Positions 37,852 through 47,072 are shown, counted from the stretch's first letter. The stretch is 64,000 bases of DNA from Gemmobacter aquaticus (GCF_007859075.1 NZ_VOAK01000022.1:1-64000), one strand, 5' to 3'. Numbers and translations are program-made. Notes: generated by a model from the sequence alone, not told the origin.

Positions 37852-39048
37852 TTGAAGATCGCTTATCTGGTTAACACCTATCCGCGCCCGTCCCACACCT
37901 TCATACGCCGCGAGATCCGCGCGTTGGAGCGTCAGGGATTTGATATCCACCGCTTTGCCATGCGCTCCGACCGGCGCAACCTCAGCGACCCCGACGACAA
38001 GGCCGAGGACCAGCGGACCGAACATGTTCTTGAGCAAGGCGAGGCGGGGTTATTTCTGGGCGCCCTCGCGTGTGCACTGCGCCATCCTCTGCGCATCGTC
38101 CAGGCGATCGGAGTTGCATGGCGGCAGGGTGGTCGCGCGCGGTTGCGGCTCAAGCATCTCGTCTATGTGGCCGAGGCTGCCTATATCGCACGCCGGTGCA
38201 GGGCGTTGGGGGTGCAGCACCTGCACGCGCATTTCGGCACGAACTCGGCCACCGTTGCAGACCTCCAGCACATTTTGGGCGGTCCGCGCTGGTCCTTCAC
38301 GACGCATGGGCCAGAGGAGTTCGACGCTCCCGTCGCGCTCTCGCTGGGCGAGAAGGCTGCGGCGGCCAGCTTTACGGTCGCGGTTTCAAGCTTTGGCCGC
38401 AGCCAGCTTTGCCGCTGGGCACCGGTCGACGTCTGGCCGCGCCTCAAGGTCGTGCATTGCGGGATTGAGCCCGAACGCTTCCCCGAACCTGAACCCGCAG
38501 AACCGGGAAAGCGACTTGTGGCCATTGGCCGGTTCTCTGAACAGAAAGGGTTTCCGATCCTGATCGAGGCGCTGGCGATTGCCGCCCGCAAGGAGCCCGA
38601 CCTACGCCTCACGCTTGTCGGAGACGGGGAGCTACGCGGCGAGATCGAGGCGCTGATCGAACGCTATACCCTGCGCCGCCATGTCACGCTGACCGGCTGG
38701 CTGCCGGAAGAGCAGGTGCTCGCCGAACTGGCGGCGGCCAATGCGCTGGTTTTGCCCTCATTCGCCGAGGGTCTGCCGATGGTGGTGATGGAAGCAATGG
38801 CTGCCGGGCGCCCGGTGATTGCCACCTCTATCGCCGGTATCCCTGAACTTGTCACGCCTTCGGTGGGCTGGCTTGTTCCGGCGGGCGATGCTGCCACCCT
38901 GGCCGAGGCGATGGAAACCTTCGCCAGAACCCCGGACGACACGCGCGCCGCCATGGGCCAGGCGGCACGCAAACGGGTCATGGAGCGCCATGATGTGAAC
39001 CACGAGGCTGCACGATTGGGCGAGCTGATCCGCGCCGCGCAGGGCTGA
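37852..39048 (+). CDS. Glycosyltransferase group 1 (GT4), colanic-acid-type
   Basis: A 398-residue GT-B fold glycosyltransferase. The N-terminus KIAYLVNTYPRPSHTFIRREI is typical of the exopolysaccharide/colanic acid GT4 subgroup. The C-terminal half carries IGRFSEQKGFPILIEAL and PSFAEGLPMVVMEAMAAGRPVIAT, the EX7E-type donor site. The start is a TTG at 37852, directly followed by the conserved first strand; the ribosome binding site is weak. It converges with the GT2 gene at 39053 with four bases between stops. The sugar transferred is unknown. Confidence 0.9.
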   Translation: MKIAYLVNTYPRPSHTFIRREIRALERQGFDIHRFAMRSDRRNLSDPDDKAEDQRTEHVLEQGEAGLFLGALACALRHPLRIVQAIGVAWRQGGRARLRLKHLVYVAEAAYIARRCRALGVQHLHAHFGTNSATVADLQHILGGPRWSFTTHGPEEFDAPVALSLGEKAAAASFTVAVSSFGRSQLCRWAPVDVWPRLKVVHCGIEPERFPEPEPAEPGKRLVAIGRFSEQKGFPILIEALAIAARKEPDLRLTLVGDGELRGEIEALIERYTLRRHVTLTGWLPEEQVLAELAAANALVLPSFAEGLPMVVMEAMAAGRPVIATSIAGIPELVTPSVGWLVPAGDAATLAEAMETFARTPDDTRAAMGQAARKRVMERHDVNHEAARLGELIRAAQG

Positions 39049-39052
39049 GGAG

Positions 39053-39883
39053 TCAGCGCCCGCGCGTCCACCCCGCCGAGCGTCCGCTGCGCACGGCCAG
39101 CGAAACCGCCGAATAGACCGCAAAACCCGGCGGATCGCTCAGCGCCAGTCCGACGATCCGGCCCGGCGTCAGACGCGCCTTGCCCTCGCGCTCCAGAAGT
39201 TCGGGCCATTGTCCGGCGATTTCCCGCACGCCTGCGTCCTGCCTTCGACGTACCCGCGCAAGGGCCGAGAACCCCTCGATCATCGGCCAGAGATAGGTTG
39301 CGGATACCTGAACCCGTTCGGCCGGACTGAACTGCAAGCGCACGAAGGTGTCATCCGAGATGATCGTGGGAAATGCCCCCCAACGCCGCCGACCCGCGGC
39401 ATTCACCGCAAAGAGCCCGTATCCAGGCGCCGTCGCCTGTGCGAAGGGCAAGCGCTGCCAGAACCGCGCATAGAGGCGCGTCACCCAGGATTTCGCCCTG
39501 GGGATGATAGCCGTGCCGGAGGCGTAGCGCACCTCATCCACCGAAAGCGCCTGCACCAACTGGGCAAACAGCGGGGCCGAGACGATCACATCGGCATCCA
39601 GATAGGCGCGCATATCCCCTGTGGCCACCGCATCGCCGGCGTTGAGTGCCCCCGGCTTGCCGCCCTGGGGCAGGTCCAGCACCGTCAGCCGCCACCCCGC
39701 CTGCGCGGCCTGCGCGGAAAGGCCGCGCGCCACATCTGCCGTCCGGTCGCGGCATCCGTTCGCGACGACGACGACCTCGGCCCCGCCCGGAACCGCATCC
39801 GAGGCAAAAACCGCGTTCAGGCAATCGGCAATGTAATCTGCCTCGTTCGAGGCGGGAACAATCACGCTCAGCAACGTCTTCAA
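39053..39883 (-). CDS. Glycosyltransferase family 2
   Basis: A 276-residue GT-A fold transferase. Visible motifs are LSVIVPASNEADYIADCL, VVVVANGCRDRT (donor binding) and MRAYLDADVIVS (DxD-like metal site). ISDDTFVRLQF supplies the conserved downstream acidic residues. It overlaps the stop of the large SGNH/glycosidase gene by 4 bases (ATGA), so it is the last gene of a leftward four-gene operon (44311 to 39053). Probably adds a sugar to the exopolysaccharide repeat unit or transfers to a related lipid carrier. Confidence 0.87.
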   Translation of the reverse strand: MKTLLSVIVPASNEADYIADCLNAVFASDAVPGGAEVVVVANGCRDRTADVARGLSAQAAQAGWRLTVLDLPQGGKPGALNAGDAVATGDMRAYLDADVIVSAPLFAQLVQALSVDEVRYASGTAIIPRAKSWVTRLYARFWQRLPFAQATAPGYGLFAVNAAGRRRWGAFPTIISDDTFVRLQFSPAERVQVSATYLWPMIEGFSALARVRRRQDAGVREIAGQWPELLEREGKARLTPGRIVGLALSDPPGFAVYSAVSLAVRSGRSAGWTRGR

Positions 39884-42318
39884 CCCTTGGTCAGCGCCTG
39901 CCAGCGCGGATTGTCATCACCCAGATGCCGAAGCGCACCCCAGCTTCCCCATTTGGATGGGTAAGAGATATCGACAAAGGCATTGAATGGCGCGTCGGTC
40001 AACTCTGACCACCCCGCCATCAGCTTGCGATACAGCGCACCGATTTCGGGCGTGTAGCTTAGTGTGGTCAAATATGTCGCAATCTCGGGATCGTCCAGCG
40101 CCGCGCCGAGGCCGACGATGTGGCTGCCCCCTTCGTACATCACAAGCTCCAGTCCGTGATCTCGTGCAACCTCGGCGTGATGGGGAAAGACGTTCGTCAG
40201 CATGTCATCGATCGAGCCTTCGGGCTTGCCGCTGTGGCGGCCGTCCTCGACCTCTTCGGCACCGCGGGCCAGTGCAAGGGCCAGCGGATTGTTCGGGTCC
40301 GCCGCCCGACTTTCGGCAAGCCACTCCTTGACCATTGCGTATTTCTCGTCATCGACAAGCCGGGCAGAAAAATACCCCGTCACCGCATAGGCGTCGAACG
40401 ACCGGTAAGGTTCCGGCCGCCCCTCGGCGACAACGAGCGGTGCATCAAGGATATCCGCCTCGCGACCGAGCCAACCCGTATGGGTGGCGATGACACGAAC
40501 GAGCCGGCTGTCATCGGTAAAGACCTCGGCCCAGATACCTGCGATCTCTGCGGCACGCATCGCGTAGTACTGGACCCCTGCCTGATCATCACCCCACCGC
40601 TCGGCCGCGCGCTCCTTGGCCCAGCGGGCCTGACCGAACATCTCGTTCCACATTTCGTTGGAGTATTCGACCCATGCACGTCGCTCGGGCCGAAGCTCGC
40701 TCTGCACGATCCGGGCGTATTCGCGCACCAGATCATCCTCGGCCAGATGCGGCAGCGTGAACCAGGGATCGGCGTTCAGTTCGTTGGCAAGCGCGACCAT
40801 CACCTCCACCGGCACGCCCTTGCGGGCCCATGTGTAGTCCGTCATCTTCGGGCGATCCACCAACGCGGCAAGCTTTGAGTTGTTGGTTTCCATCCAGTCC
40901 ATCAGCCGGATCAACTTGACCCCGCGAATGCGGTTCAGCCAGTCGGGGTTGAACAGACGACCCGCATCAAGATCGGCCATCCGGTCGGCACGCACCACGG
41001 TGATGTCACGGATCGGGTCAGATGGATCGATGGCCGGCATGGTGATGATGACGCCGCCCTCTCCAGGCTGAAAATCGAAACCGATGCCGCCAGCCTCGGG
41101 GTGCTGCTCCTGCGCACGACCCCCGAGAAGCGGCGTGCCCTTCCCCTTCCACCGCATGATATAACGCCCGGCAATGCCCGCCGCCTCGGGCGGAAGGTCG
41201 GTCAGCAGAATCGTCGAAACACCTCCGGCCTCGGGCGGGGCTGACAAGAGCCAACCATTCGGGTCGAGCCGACCTGCGGCCGCCAGGTCATCATGCCCCA
41301 ACCCTTCCCACTGGCCATTCATATGCGCGGTCCAGGGCCGTGCCGTTTTCATCACGTCAAGAAAGGGCTGCTGCACGGACCAGTCGCTGATTCCGGCCAC
41401 GCCAACTGCCAGATTGGTGTTGGTAATGGGCGGAAAGTTCAGCACATCGGGCTGGATCTGCGTGCCTGCTTGCTGAACCGGCGCCAGCGTATCTGCCGCG
41501 CCCTGTCTGCGATCCTCGCGCGCGCGCTGGTCCGTCACCGCTTTCCAGGCAATGCGCTGCATCGCAAAGGCCAGATCGTCCGAGACGATCGCCGCGCGGT
41601 TCGGCCATGTCCGGAACAGGCGGGCGGGCAAGCCTTCCGGGTTTTCGCCGGTGATCGAGGCAAATTGCACCATCGCCACCAGATAGAGACCCTTGCCGTT
41701 CGGGTGGATGTCGTCGTGAAACAACTCGTTGATCGAGGCGATCCCCGGCAGTTCTCCAGCCTTGGCCGCGGCGTCCGCCAGAAGCATCGCTTGCCCGGCG
41801 GGGATGATGCGCACCGGATCGGACCCATTTGGCCGTTCGGCATTGGCCTTTTCGGTCAGCGATTCCCATACCGGCAGGTCATTTGCCAGACGTGTGGCCC
41901 AAGGCAGCCCGGAATCGGCGTCGTTTTCGATCGCGACGCCCGGACCAGATTTCAGGCTGTGCCAGGTTTCATAGACGAAGACCTGCGTTTCAGGGTTCTT
42001 CTGCCACGCGAGCCCTGCCCAGCGCGCCACCTGACCCACGCTGTCACTCCACGTGACATGGTTATCCAGCGGCACGGCCTCTGTCAGGATCAGCACATCG
42101 ACCTCTCCGGTCTCAAGCCGGGCACGCCCGTTCACGCCGTGAGAGGCATCGGAATAGTCCCAGTTGAATTGCAACGGCGCGCCGGGAATCAGATGCGCCT
42201 CAACCCTTGCCTCATGCCCCCGGTCCTGCAGCGCACTCTGCACCATGGGGGGAAGCTCGGCGCCAACAAGACTGTGCCCGACGAACAGGATATCCGTTAG
42301 AATCGACATCAGTGACAT
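39880..42318 (-). CDS. SGNH-like domain fused to a predicted clan GH-A-like glycosidase domain
   Basis: An 812-residue protein not matched to a named family. Residues 1-255 look like an SGNH/GDSL-type domain: FVGHSLVGAELPPM gives the block I serine (GHS in place of GDS), and ELFHDDIHPNGKG supplies block V Asp-x-x-His. After a linker, residues of about 290-812 contain AWVEYSNEMWNEMFG and LVMYEGGSH, which resemble the acid/base Glu and nucleophile Glu of TIM-barrel clan GH-A glycosidases. There is no obvious signal peptide. Its operon partner at 42330 is a paralogue of the N-terminal domain. A likely role is trimming or deacylating the exopolysaccharide; this is inference. Confidence 0.7.
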   Translation of the reverse strand: MSLMSILTDILFVGHSLVGAELPPMVQSALQDRGHEARVEAHLIPGAPLQFNWDYSDASHGVNGRARLETGEVDVLILTEAVPLDNHVTWSDSVGQVARWAGLAWQKNPETQVFVYETWHSLKSGPGVAIENDADSGLPWATRLANDLPVWESLTEKANAERPNGSDPVRIIPAGQAMLLADAAAKAGELPGIASINELFHDDIHPNGKGLYLVAMVQFASITGENPEGLPARLFRTWPNRAAIVSDDLAFAMQRIAWKAVTDQRAREDRRQGAADTLAPVQQAGTQIQPDVLNFPPITNTNLAVGVAGISDWSVQQPFLDVMKTARPWTAHMNGQWEGLGHDDLAAAGRLDPNGWLLSAPPEAGGVSTILLTDLPPEAAGIAGRYIMRWKGKGTPLLGGRAQEQHPEAGGIGFDFQPGEGGVIITMPAIDPSDPIRDITVVRADRMADLDAGRLFNPDWLNRIRGVKLIRLMDWMETNNSKLAALVDRPKMTDYTWARKGVPVEVMVALANELNADPWFTLPHLAEDDLVREYARIVQSELRPERRAWVEYSNEMWNEMFGQARWAKERAAERWGDDQAGVQYYAMRAAEIAGIWAEVFTDDSRLVRVIATHTGWLGREADILDAPLVVAEGRPEPYRSFDAYAVTGYFSARLVDDEKYAMVKEWLAESRAADPNNPLALALARGAEEVEDGRHSGKPEGSIDDMLTNVFPHHAEVARDHGLELVMYEGGSHIVGLGAALDDPEIATYLTTLSYTPEIGALYRKLMAGWSELTDAPFNAFVDISYPSKWGSWGALRHLGDDNPRWQALTKG

Positions 42319-42329
42319 GCCACCACCCT

Positions 42330-43271
42330 TTACTGAGCCAAACCGGACATAGGAAAGCCGCGTACCACCTCCCAGACGACCTGCTGGATGATCCGTGCCG
42401 CGTCGGCATTTGGCGCTTTGGCCATAGTGCCATCAGCACGAAGCAATTCATGCGGCAAACCGACCGGGGATTCGCCCGACAGCACCGCGAAATGGGTCAG
42501 CGCCACCACGTAGGCCCCGATATCATTGATGTGGATGGGATCCTGCGTCCCATCTGCGTTCAGACCGAAAAGGTCTTCGCGGCGGGTCAGGCCCGGCACC
42601 TCGCCCGCCTCGATCCGGCGGACCAGTTCGGCCATCACCTGCCCGGCGGGGATGACATAGATTGTGCCGACCTCGGGTCGCGTCATCGCCGGACGCAGCA
42701 CCTGATCAATCCAGAGCGTTTCCAGATCACTGTCCAGCCGCTGCAACCAGCCAGCCGCATCGTCAAGCCGGTGCCATGTCTCATAGAGATAGAGCCGCGC
42801 ATCCGGCCGCGACGCGCGGGCAAGCCCGGCCCAGTCGGCCAAAGCGCGGGCGCTGTCGTGATAGCGGATCGCATCCTTCAACTCGACCATTTCGGTGAAT
42901 ACGATGGCGTCATATTCGCCCGATCCGACGGCTTCGCGCGCAGCGCGGAAGGCGGGGGGCCTGTTCTCCACGCCAAATCCGGGCACATCATTGCGCCAGT
43001 GCTGATCGAGCGTTGCGCCCCAGCCCAGCTGACTGTTGTAGCGGTTCCCCATCAGCTGAGAGAGCATCGCAGGCATGTCGCGCCCGACGAGGCTATGCCC
43101 CAGATGAAAAACCGCCGCCGGACGTTTGGGCGACAGCGGTTCGGCATATCGCGTCCGAAACTCGGCGATCGCCAGCGGATCGGTCATCGAGGGCCCACGA
43201 GAGGAACCACGCCACCACCAGAATGCGGCGCCAAGAGCAATCAACAGGAATAGAATCAGAATAATGCGCAT
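42330..43271 (-). CDS. Membrane-anchored SGNH-like protein, paralogue of the neighbouring fusion
   Basis: A 313-residue protein with an N-terminal membrane anchor (about 2-18, IILILFLLIALGAAFWWW). The rest parallels the first 255 residues of the adjacent 812-residue protein: FHLGHSLVGRDMPAML, YLYETWHRL, VIPAGQVMAEL and QDPIHINDIGAYVVAL. The GHS serine and D-x-x-H pair are kept. An in-frame GTG at 43286 is an alternative start. It is 11 bases before the fusion gene. The pair probably arose by duplication and may modify acyl groups on a polysaccharide at the outer face of the membrane. Confidence 0.7.
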   Translation of the reverse strand: MRIILILFLLIALGAAFWWWRGSSRGPSMTDPLAIAEFRTRYAEPLSPKRPAAVFHLGHSLVGRDMPAMLSQLMGNRYNSQLGWGATLDQHWRNDVPGFGVENRPPAFRAAREAVGSGEYDAIVFTEMVELKDAIRYHDSARALADWAGLARASRPDARLYLYETWHRLDDAAGWLQRLDSDLETLWIDQVLRPAMTRPEVGTIYVIPAGQVMAELVRRIEAGEVPGLTRREDLFGLNADGTQDPIHINDIGAYVVALTHFAVLSGESPVGLPHELLRADGTMAKAPNADAARIIQQVVWEVVRGFPMSGLAQ

Positions 43272-43324
43272 GGTGCGATCATGCACAAGGATTGCGTCCG
43301 GTTTAAGAAAAACCTGCGGGGTGC

Positions 43325-44311
43325 CTAGCCTTCGCCCGCGCGTCGCAGGATTTCGGGATGGCGCCGGCCCATGTTGCCCGTCAAGGCATCACGAATGGCG
43401 AGCCGGATCAGACCGCGATAGGCCGCACGCTCTTCTCCCTGCAACGCACCCCCCTTGGTCAGCCAGCGCGGCAAAAGCAGGGCGATGATCGGCCAGAAGA
43501 GCAGCGGCCCGGCAGCCAGCCGATAGACCAGAAACAGGTTGCGGTGGTGGTAGTAGGTTTTCCAGAACGGCCGCATCACCGCGCCATGCATGGCGGTCGC
43601 GCATTCATGTTCAAAGACGACACGCGGCTCGAACACATTGGGAAGCCCGGCGCGCGCCAGGCGCAGTGTGTAATGCACGTCATCGCCGTAGATGAACATA
43701 CGGCCATCGGGAAATCCGCACCGCTCTACCGCTGCGCGCGGAATGAACTGTCCGACAAACGAACCCCCGTCGATCGGCAGGGGCTTGGCCTGACGATAAG
43801 CCTCGTCCGCGATGTGAAACGCCTTGCGACCGCCCAGCATCAGGAAGGCCTGAACGAAAGTCTCGACATGCCAGAACGGGTTTCGCCAGGGCCGGTTCAT
43901 TTCGCAGATCGCGCCATCGGGGAAGGTGACAGCCGCCAGAACCGCGCCTTCAGGTCGGGGCAAGGTTGCTCGGAAGGCCTCGATCGCACCGGGCATCGGG
44001 CGCGCATCGTCGTCCATCACCAGATACCAGTCGGGATCAAAGCGGTTGCGCGCCTCGCGCATGCCGGTCTCGAACCCCTGCGCGCCGCCGCCGTTTTCGG
44101 CCATTTCAAGCACGGTCAGCCGCGGCTCGGACAGCCCTCGCAGCCATTCACGCGTGCCATCGGTCGATCCGTTCTCGATCACCAGAACCTGATCCAGCGG
44201 CTCGGACAGCAGCCGTTCGACCGTACGACGGAACTTTTCCAGCCGGTTGAAGGTGACGACGATCGCGCAGATGCGTGCTGCATGTGCCGGAGGTGTCTGG
44301 GGAAGGGTCAT
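43325..44311 (-). CDS. Glycosyltransferase family 2 (galactofuranosyl/rhamnosyl-type)
   Basis: A 328-residue GT-A transferase related to GlfT2-like and rhamnosyltransferase families. Motifs: CAIVVTFNRLEKFRRTVE, VIENGSTDGTREWL, ENGGGAQGFETGM and LVMDDDARPMPGA with the DDD metal site. GDDVHYTLRLARAG is the acidic acceptor-side motif. The open frame runs 36 codons upstream into the tRNA-Thr gene (giving MMGSGVRVPSPAP, a well-known artefact of antisense tRNA reading); the ATG at 44311 with AGGACC upstream is the real start. It heads the operon with the two SGNH proteins. Confidence 0.88.
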   Translation of the reverse strand: MTLPQTPPAHAARICAIVVTFNRLEKFRRTVERLLSEPLDQVLVIENGSTDGTREWLRGLSEPRLTVLEMAENGGGAQGFETGMREARNRFDPDWYLVMDDDARPMPGAIEAFRATLPRPEGAVLAAVTFPDGAICEMNRPWRNPFWHVETFVQAFLMLGGRKAFHIADEAYRQAKPLPIDGGSFVGQFIPRAAVERCGFPDGRMFIYGDDVHYTLRLARAGLPNVFEPRVVFEHECATAMHGAVMRPFWKTYYHHRNLFLVYRLAAGPLLFWPIIALLLPRWLTKGGALQGEERAAYRGLIRLAIRDALTGNMGRRHPEILRRAGEG

Positions 44312-44380
44312 TGTCCGGTCCTGAGGCCCCTCGGCGCGGCTTGCGCCCGGGTCGGCACATTCGGCCGTGAAGGGTGGAAG

Positions 44381-44456
44381 TGGTGCCGGTGAAGGGACTC
44401 GAACCCCCGACCCCATCATTACGAATGACGTGCTCTACCAGCTGAGCTACACCGGC
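44381..44456 (-). tRNA. tRNA-Thr (anticodon CGT)
   Basis: Seventy-six bases fold as a full cloverleaf. The acceptor stem is GCCGGTG with CACCGGC, the D arm GCTCAGCTGGTAGAGC, the anticodon arm CGTCA/TGATG around TTCGTAA, and the T arm contains TTCGAGT. Anticodon CGT reads ACG (Thr). The 3' CCA is encoded in the genome. It lies between hemY and the glycosyltransferase at 43325. Confidence 0.97.
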
Positions 44457-44522
44457 ACTTCCCGCATGAGACCCAAGTCTCTGCGGCGGGCTGATAGCAC
44501 CCCCGCCGGGGATTGTGTAGCC

Positions 44523-45995
44523 CTAATTTGCACTTCGCGCGATGGCAGCCAGATCGACCGGTTCGTCCTCGGCATCATCGACATGCGTGGTCTCCACCGT
44601 CGGTGCGTGGCGCGGAGCAGGCGGGTTGACGAGCAAGGGCAGCATCTCGGTTCCCGTCGGGCTGGGGGTCGCCGTCTGGGGCGGCTCACGCCAGGACAGC
44701 GTGTCAAACCCGCCGCAGTTTTCGCAGATCGGAACCCATTCGGCGTGGATCGCATGGCATTTGTCACAGCACCACTGCGGGCCGCGCGGAGCGGTGACGG
44801 CCTTGGCAAGCCATGCCCGCACCTCGGCGTCATCGGCACCCTCGCCTCGGGCGATGGCCGCGCGCAATGCAAGCATCCGGCCGGTTGGCGCGGTTTCTGG
44901 CAAATCGCCCAGAACGCGCCGCGCACCGGGAAAATCCTCAGCCGCGATCAGAAGTTCGGCTCGCAGCATCCGGGTTTCCGGATCGTCTGGATGGATCTCG
45001 GTCAGCGTGCGGAACCGTTTCAGCCGTTCAGAGGGAGTTTCATCCGGCGCAATATCGGCGAAAGCGGCGGCAAGATCGGGATGGGGCTGCGCCTCCCATG
45101 CCTTGCGGATGATCCGCGTCGCACCCTTTGCATCCCCCGAGAGCGCAAGACCGCGTGCTGCCATGGCAGCGGCGGGCACCAGATCGGGCGAGGCCTTGTT
45201 GGCGGCAATCGCCGCCTCGCGCGCCTCGATGGTCGTGCCCTCTTCCATGACCTTGCGCGCCTCTTGCAGCGCAAGAACGGCATCGCGGCGGCGGTAGATG
45301 TCCTTGGCCAGCGTCCCGGAGCGGCGCTTTGCTTCCAGCGTGGCCCGCGCGCCCTTCCAGTCTTGCGAACCGGCCTGCAGCTTCAGAAGCACATCCTGAA
45401 TGTCGGCCTGCTTGGGCTTCAGCTCAAACGCCTTTTGTGCAAGCCTCAATGCGGTTTCGGTGTCCCCCGCCGCGAGCCGCTGACCAAGCAATCCCCGGAT
45501 GCCGACGAAACGGGTGTCCTGATGACCAAGCAGCGCCTTGTAGGCCTGTTCGGCGCGTTGCGTATCGCCCGCCGCCTCGGCGGCCTGAGCAACCATGATA
45601 TTGGTGATCTCGGGGTTGCCCAGCAACCTCTCGGCCTTGATCGCACGGGATAGCGCCACCCGGTTCTCGCCCGCAGCCAGCGCGACCATGCCTTCGGATA
45701 GCGCGGCATAGCCCTTGCGCTCGCGGTTGCGGTCAAAGTACCGGGTCAGCGCCGTTTCATCACCGTTGACGAAGCGCAGGACCGCGACGATCAGCCCGAT
45801 CAGCTTCGTCAGAAGCCATAGGCCTGCCATGGTCACCAGAACCAGGATCACCGCCTGCAGCGCGCCCAGCGTGAATTCGTATCCCGCGGCCGTGATACGG
45901 ATGCCATCGCCCGAATTGATAAGGAACGTGGCCCCCCAGGTGATCCCGGCGACAGCGGCGAAAAACAGCAGAACCTTGATCAGGGCCCAGATCAT
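44523..45995 (-). CDS. hemY: HemY-family TPR membrane protein with C-terminal zinc ribbon
   Basis: A 490-residue inner-membrane protein. Two transmembrane helices (about 4-25 and 42-66) form the HemY N-terminal domain, followed by TPR-like helical repeats to about 400. The segment CCDKCHAIHAEWVPICENCGG (about 410-430) looks like a zinc ribbon, with CxxC pairs before the acidic tail. HemY is found beside hemC/hemD in proteobacteria and is thought to organise late heme synthesis, though its exact job is unsettled. Downstream of the mitofilin-like gene by 12 bases, in the order hemD, mitofilin-like, hemY. Confidence 0.9.
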   Translation of the reverse strand: MIWALIKVLLFFAAVAGITWGATFLINSGDGIRITAAGYEFTLGALQAVILVLVTMAGLWLLTKLIGLIVAVLRFVNGDETALTRYFDRNRERKGYAALSEGMVALAAGENRVALSRAIKAERLLGNPEITNIMVAQAAEAAGDTQRAEQAYKALLGHQDTRFVGIRGLLGQRLAAGDTETALRLAQKAFELKPKQADIQDVLLKLQAGSQDWKGARATLEAKRRSGTLAKDIYRRRDAVLALQEARKVMEEGTTIEAREAAIAANKASPDLVPAAAMAARGLALSGDAKGATRIIRKAWEAQPHPDLAAAFADIAPDETPSERLKRFRTLTEIHPDDPETRMLRAELLIAAEDFPGARRVLGDLPETAPTGRMLALRAAIARGEGADDAEVRAWLAKAVTAPRGPQWCCDKCHAIHAEWVPICENCGGFDTLSWREPPQTATPSPTGTEMLPLLVNPPAPRHAPTVETTHVDDAEDEPVDLAAIARSAN

Positions 45996-46007
45996 GCGGC
46001 TTCCCCC

Positions 46008-47072
46008 TTAATTCTGCGGCATCAGGCTGGCCAGCGCCTGTCGCGCCGCCAGATGAATGTCGGCATCTGCCACCCATGTAGCCATGGCCGCGCGCGCCGG
46101 CTCGGACAGGGTGTCGACCATGCCGCGCGCCGCCGCCAACTGACCCGCGTCAATGCTGGCCTGCATCCGCGACAGCACCGCCTCGTCACCCTCACCCTCT
46201 TGCGGGGCGAGAGGGCGGGCATTGGTCTGGTTCATCACAAAGGTCTTCAGACGCTCGGTCATCGTGCCGGTGCCCTGCGACGCGCGCCTGCTGGCCGATA
46301 GCGCCTCTCGCGCCGCTTCGGGGAAGGCGGATTGCAGCTCAGCCAGCGACACAGGCTTTTCAGCAAGTGCCGCCAGAGGTTCTGGCACGGCAATGCCCGC
46401 ATCACCAAGGGCCGTCAGGCTCTCCCCAAGATCAAGGCCACTGTCCAGCGCGGTATCGAGCGCGATCAACGCCCCACGCTGCGCAAGGGCGATCTTCGCC
46501 GCCTCGGCCTCGGCCTGCGCGCGCTCGGCCTCGGCCGTCACCGCCTGCATCCGTTCGGCAACGCGGGCATCGATCTGGCTGGCGAGCGCCTGCGCATCTG
46601 CCGGGTTCTGCGCTGCAAGGCGGCTTTCCAGCGTCGCAACCTGCTGCTCCAGCGCCTGCAACGCGGCGGTGTCCGTCGCTGCGGGGCGGCTTTCCAGCGC
46701 GGCAATGCGCGCCTCGACCGGCCCAAGATCGGCCACGGGCGCCGGTCGGTCCGTCACGGATTTCAACGCCGCATCGAGCCGGGCAATCTCTGCCTTCAAC
46801 GCTTCAACCTCTGATGAGGCCGGGCTGACGATCGGCCAGCCTTGCTGAACCCCGTACCGTGCAACCGCAAAGCCGCCACCTGCCGCAACCGCACCGCCAA
46901 GAACGAGCGCGAGAAAGCGGCCAAGCCCCGAACCGGAGGGCCGGGCAGGCGGTACTTGGGTGGATTCGCGCGGCACCGGATCAGGCTCTGCCGCAACCTC
47001 GGGTGACAGAACGAGGGGCTCCGGCGTTACGGCGTCGGTTGTCCGGTCCTTCTCTTCCTCAGCTTCCGCCAT
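46008..47072 (-). CDS. Mitofilin-like (COG4223) inner-membrane protein
   Basis: A 354-residue protein with an acidic cytoplasmic N-terminus, one transmembrane helix (about 52-75, LALVLGGAVAAGGGFAVARYG) and a long periplasmic Ala-rich coiled coil (about 85-200). A helical C-terminal domain follows. This matches the alphaproteobacterial mitofilin/Mic60-like family, linked in Rhodobacter to intracytoplasmic membrane shape and found next to heme genes. The ATG at 47072 has GGGGGGAA upstream; the longer frame is not used. It sits between hemD and hemY on the same strand. Confidence 0.85.
   Translation of the reverse strand: MAEAEEEKDRTTDAVTPEPLVLSPEVAAEPDPVPRESTQVPPARPSGSGLGRFLALVLGGAVAAGGGFAVARYGVQQGWPIVSPASSEVEALKAEIARLDAALKSVTDRPAPVADLGPVEARIAALESRPAATDTAALQALEQQVATLESRLAAQNPADAQALASQIDARVAERMQAVTAEAERAQAEAEAAKIALAQRGALIALDTALDSGLDLGESLTALGDAGIAVPEPLAALAEKPVSLAELQSAFPEAAREALSASRRASQGTGTMTERLKTFVMNQTNARPLAPQEGEGDEAVLSRMQASIDAGQLAAARGMVDTLSEPARAAMATWVADADIHLAARQALASLMPQN

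Noticed and set aside
44312-44419. N-terminal extension of the glycosyltransferase at 43325
   Set aside because: The extension is read through the tRNA-Thr gene; MMGSGVRVPSPAP is a typical antisense-tRNA artefact.
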